A program made the translations under genes and the position numbers. DNA of 64,000 nt from Tenebrio molitor (lineage: Eukaryota > Arthropoda > Insecta > Coleoptera > Tenebrionidae): contig NC_091050.1 in NCBI RefSeq assembly GCF_963966145.1, positions 5,022,001 through 5,086,000 of the forward strand, read 5' to 3'. This document shows, one piece after another, positions 62,767-64,000 of the stretch. A model generated the notes under the pieces. It made no database searches, was not told where the DNA came from, and saw only the letters and a program-made list of their open reading frames with translations. Each line of letters begins with the position of its first letter. Within the stretch, counting starts at the first letter, position 1.

Positions 62767-62775
62767 TTCAAAATT

Positions 62776-62781
62776 AATAAA
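62776..62781 (+). terminator. Poly(A) signal of CCDC39
   Basis: AATAAA 46 nt after the stop. Cleavage would fall near 62795-62810, within the symplekin 3' UTR on the other strand. Confidence 0.55.
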
Positions 62782-62822
62782 ATAGATAATCATTTAAAAA
62801 CTTATATAAAAGACTTAGCTTA

Positions 62823-64000
62823 TTACTCCATTCCAGGGGGTAAGGGTTCGGCTGCTTGTTGTCCGGCAGGTTCAGTTGTAACCTTTTAAAAAATCGTATT
62901 ACACATTAAAATCATAATTTTAACACGTATTAAAATATTTACCGCATCCTCAGTTGGAGTGGTAACAGGTGGAGGGACTGTTGGAGAAACAGCTGTTGTT
63001 CCTGATGGATGTTGCATATAAGGTCCCAAAATGATTTCTTGAATTGTTAACGGAATATGCGATCTTTGTCCCTCAGTGAAGTTCATTAAGTGTTCTTTCA
63101 AAGGTTCTTTTAATTCTGGACAAATTGTAAGAGCATCAGACAACTGCGGCGCTGGTAACTGCATCAATACAGCAAAACTTTGTGGTTTTGTTCTTTGGCA
63201 ACATTTTATAAAACCTTCCCATACGACTTTTTGTTTCCAAACCTGTGAAAAATCGTAACATAAACAAACTAAACTTTTTTTTCAGTAACAACTGTCTTAT
63301 TCTCGTATAATGGGGTTGGGAAAATATTACCTGCTTTAGAATCAGACGCTGCAATATGTTCATTACAAAACCAGAGAGTCTAGGATAGCTCCCTAAAGCT
63401 TGTATGACAGTCCTCATGAGCAGAGTTGGTAGCGGTGTTTGGTCCATCAGTTGTTGCAAAACTACCGCCAATACTTCTTGCGTAAAGACCTAAAATTTAA
63501 AACGGTAAATTGTATACAACGAATTAAAATTTTCAAAAGTACTTGTTTCTCTTGAAGACACATTGATGTAGCTTTAATGATGGTCTTCAAATCGGCTCGA
63601 TTCGAATCTATTAAATGTAAAGCAACTAATAATTCGGTTGGCGTGATGGGGCTATCACCATGCAAGCCCAAGAGCCGATTAAAAACTTCCCTTACCACAA
63701 CTGGATTCAATTTTATAAGTTTTGGTAACGCCGCAATAACCTACAAAACGAAATATGATACAAATTAAAAACATAAAAAACAATTCGAAATTACTTCTTT
63801 CTTTGATAATCCATTTAATACAGGTATGAGAAACCTTACGTCAGAAACTCTTGTATGATACAAGTCTCTGACTCTTTGTACTAGTTGTGCGCTCGGTGGA
63901 CCCTTATCAGTTAGAACATGTATAACTCTGGTGACTAACGTTTCGGAACCCTTGGGGCAATCTTCAACTAATTTCAAAAGCTCTGGCGAATCCATACCCA
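62823..64000 (-). CDS. Sym: Symplekin, C-terminal part (5' part beyond right edge)
   Basis: Scaffold of the nuclear mRNA 3'-end processing machinery, linking CPSF, CstF and the histone pre-mRNA cleavage complex. Exons seen: 63795-64000 (open to the edge), 63543-63740, 63331-63489, 62943-63242 and 62823-62882, all joined in phase 0. Symplekin C-terminal domain motifs: KLVEDCPKGSETLVTRVIHV, VRDLYHTRVSDVRFLIPVLN, GLSKKEVIAALPKL, LPTLLMRTVIQALGSYPRL, VWKQKVVWEGFIKCCQRTKP, LPAPQLSDAL and NFTEGQRSHIP. The end is a short Pro/Thr-rich tail (PPPVTTPTEDA, LPPGME). The introns are very short, about 50-90 nt. The gene converges on CCDC39 with 92 nt between stop codons. Confidence 0.95.

Noticed and set aside
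1..64000. tRNA or rRNA genes and CRISPR arrays
   Set aside because: No tRNA A/B-box pair with cloverleaf ends, rRNA block or regularly spaced repeat was seen by eye; a tRNAscan run would be decisive.

Overview
The window is a stretch of an animal nuclear genome, most likely an insect and plausibly a beetle. The signs are strong AT richness, spliced genes with many introns of only 45-70 nt, insect-type gene content (a CLIP domain, a RhoL-type GTPase) and many short non-autonomous DNA transposons. The species cannot be named from sequence alone. I built gene models by joining exons at GT/AG sites, checking phase across every junction and comparing with remembered protein families. Nothing was run through a search.

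Layout. (1) 17-13030, minus strand: two tandem copies of an inter-alpha-trypsin-inhibitor heavy-chain-like gene (signal peptide, VIT, vWA). Each ends in a chain of tiny in-phase exons. The complete copy (5942-13030) finishes with a six-cysteine CLIP domain; the other runs off the left edge before that point. (2) 16242-17626, minus: a glycine N-methyltransferase homologue with several changed active-site positions. (3) 17.6-24.8 kb: gene-poor, with transposon debris. (4) 24828-25091, plus: a protein kinase A inhibitor (PKI), tail-to-tail with TMTC4 (25902-28795, minus). (5) 30058-32851, plus: 6-phosphogluconate dehydrogenase, tail-to-tail with IRP1/cytosolic aconitase (33260-45257, minus), which holds a 6.3 kb intron. 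(6) 45934-46656, minus: the 3' part of a coiled-coil gene. (7) 46.7-54.3 kb: gene-poor, with foldback elements. (8) 54363-55237, plus: a RhoL-type GTPase. (9) 56088-57806, minus: a C2H2 zinc-finger gene, head-to-head with CCDC39 (58065-62730, plus). CCDC39 meets symplekin (62823 to beyond the right edge, minus) tail-to-tail.

The genes are mostly unrelated housekeeping loci packed in convergent pairs. Two points stand out. The ITIH-like pair combines a vWA adhesion module, a micro-exon-encoded tail and a CLIP module usually seen in innate-immune proteases. The CCDC39 promoter carries a perfect RFX X-box, as expected for a motile-cilium gene; a similar box lies upstream of TMTC4.
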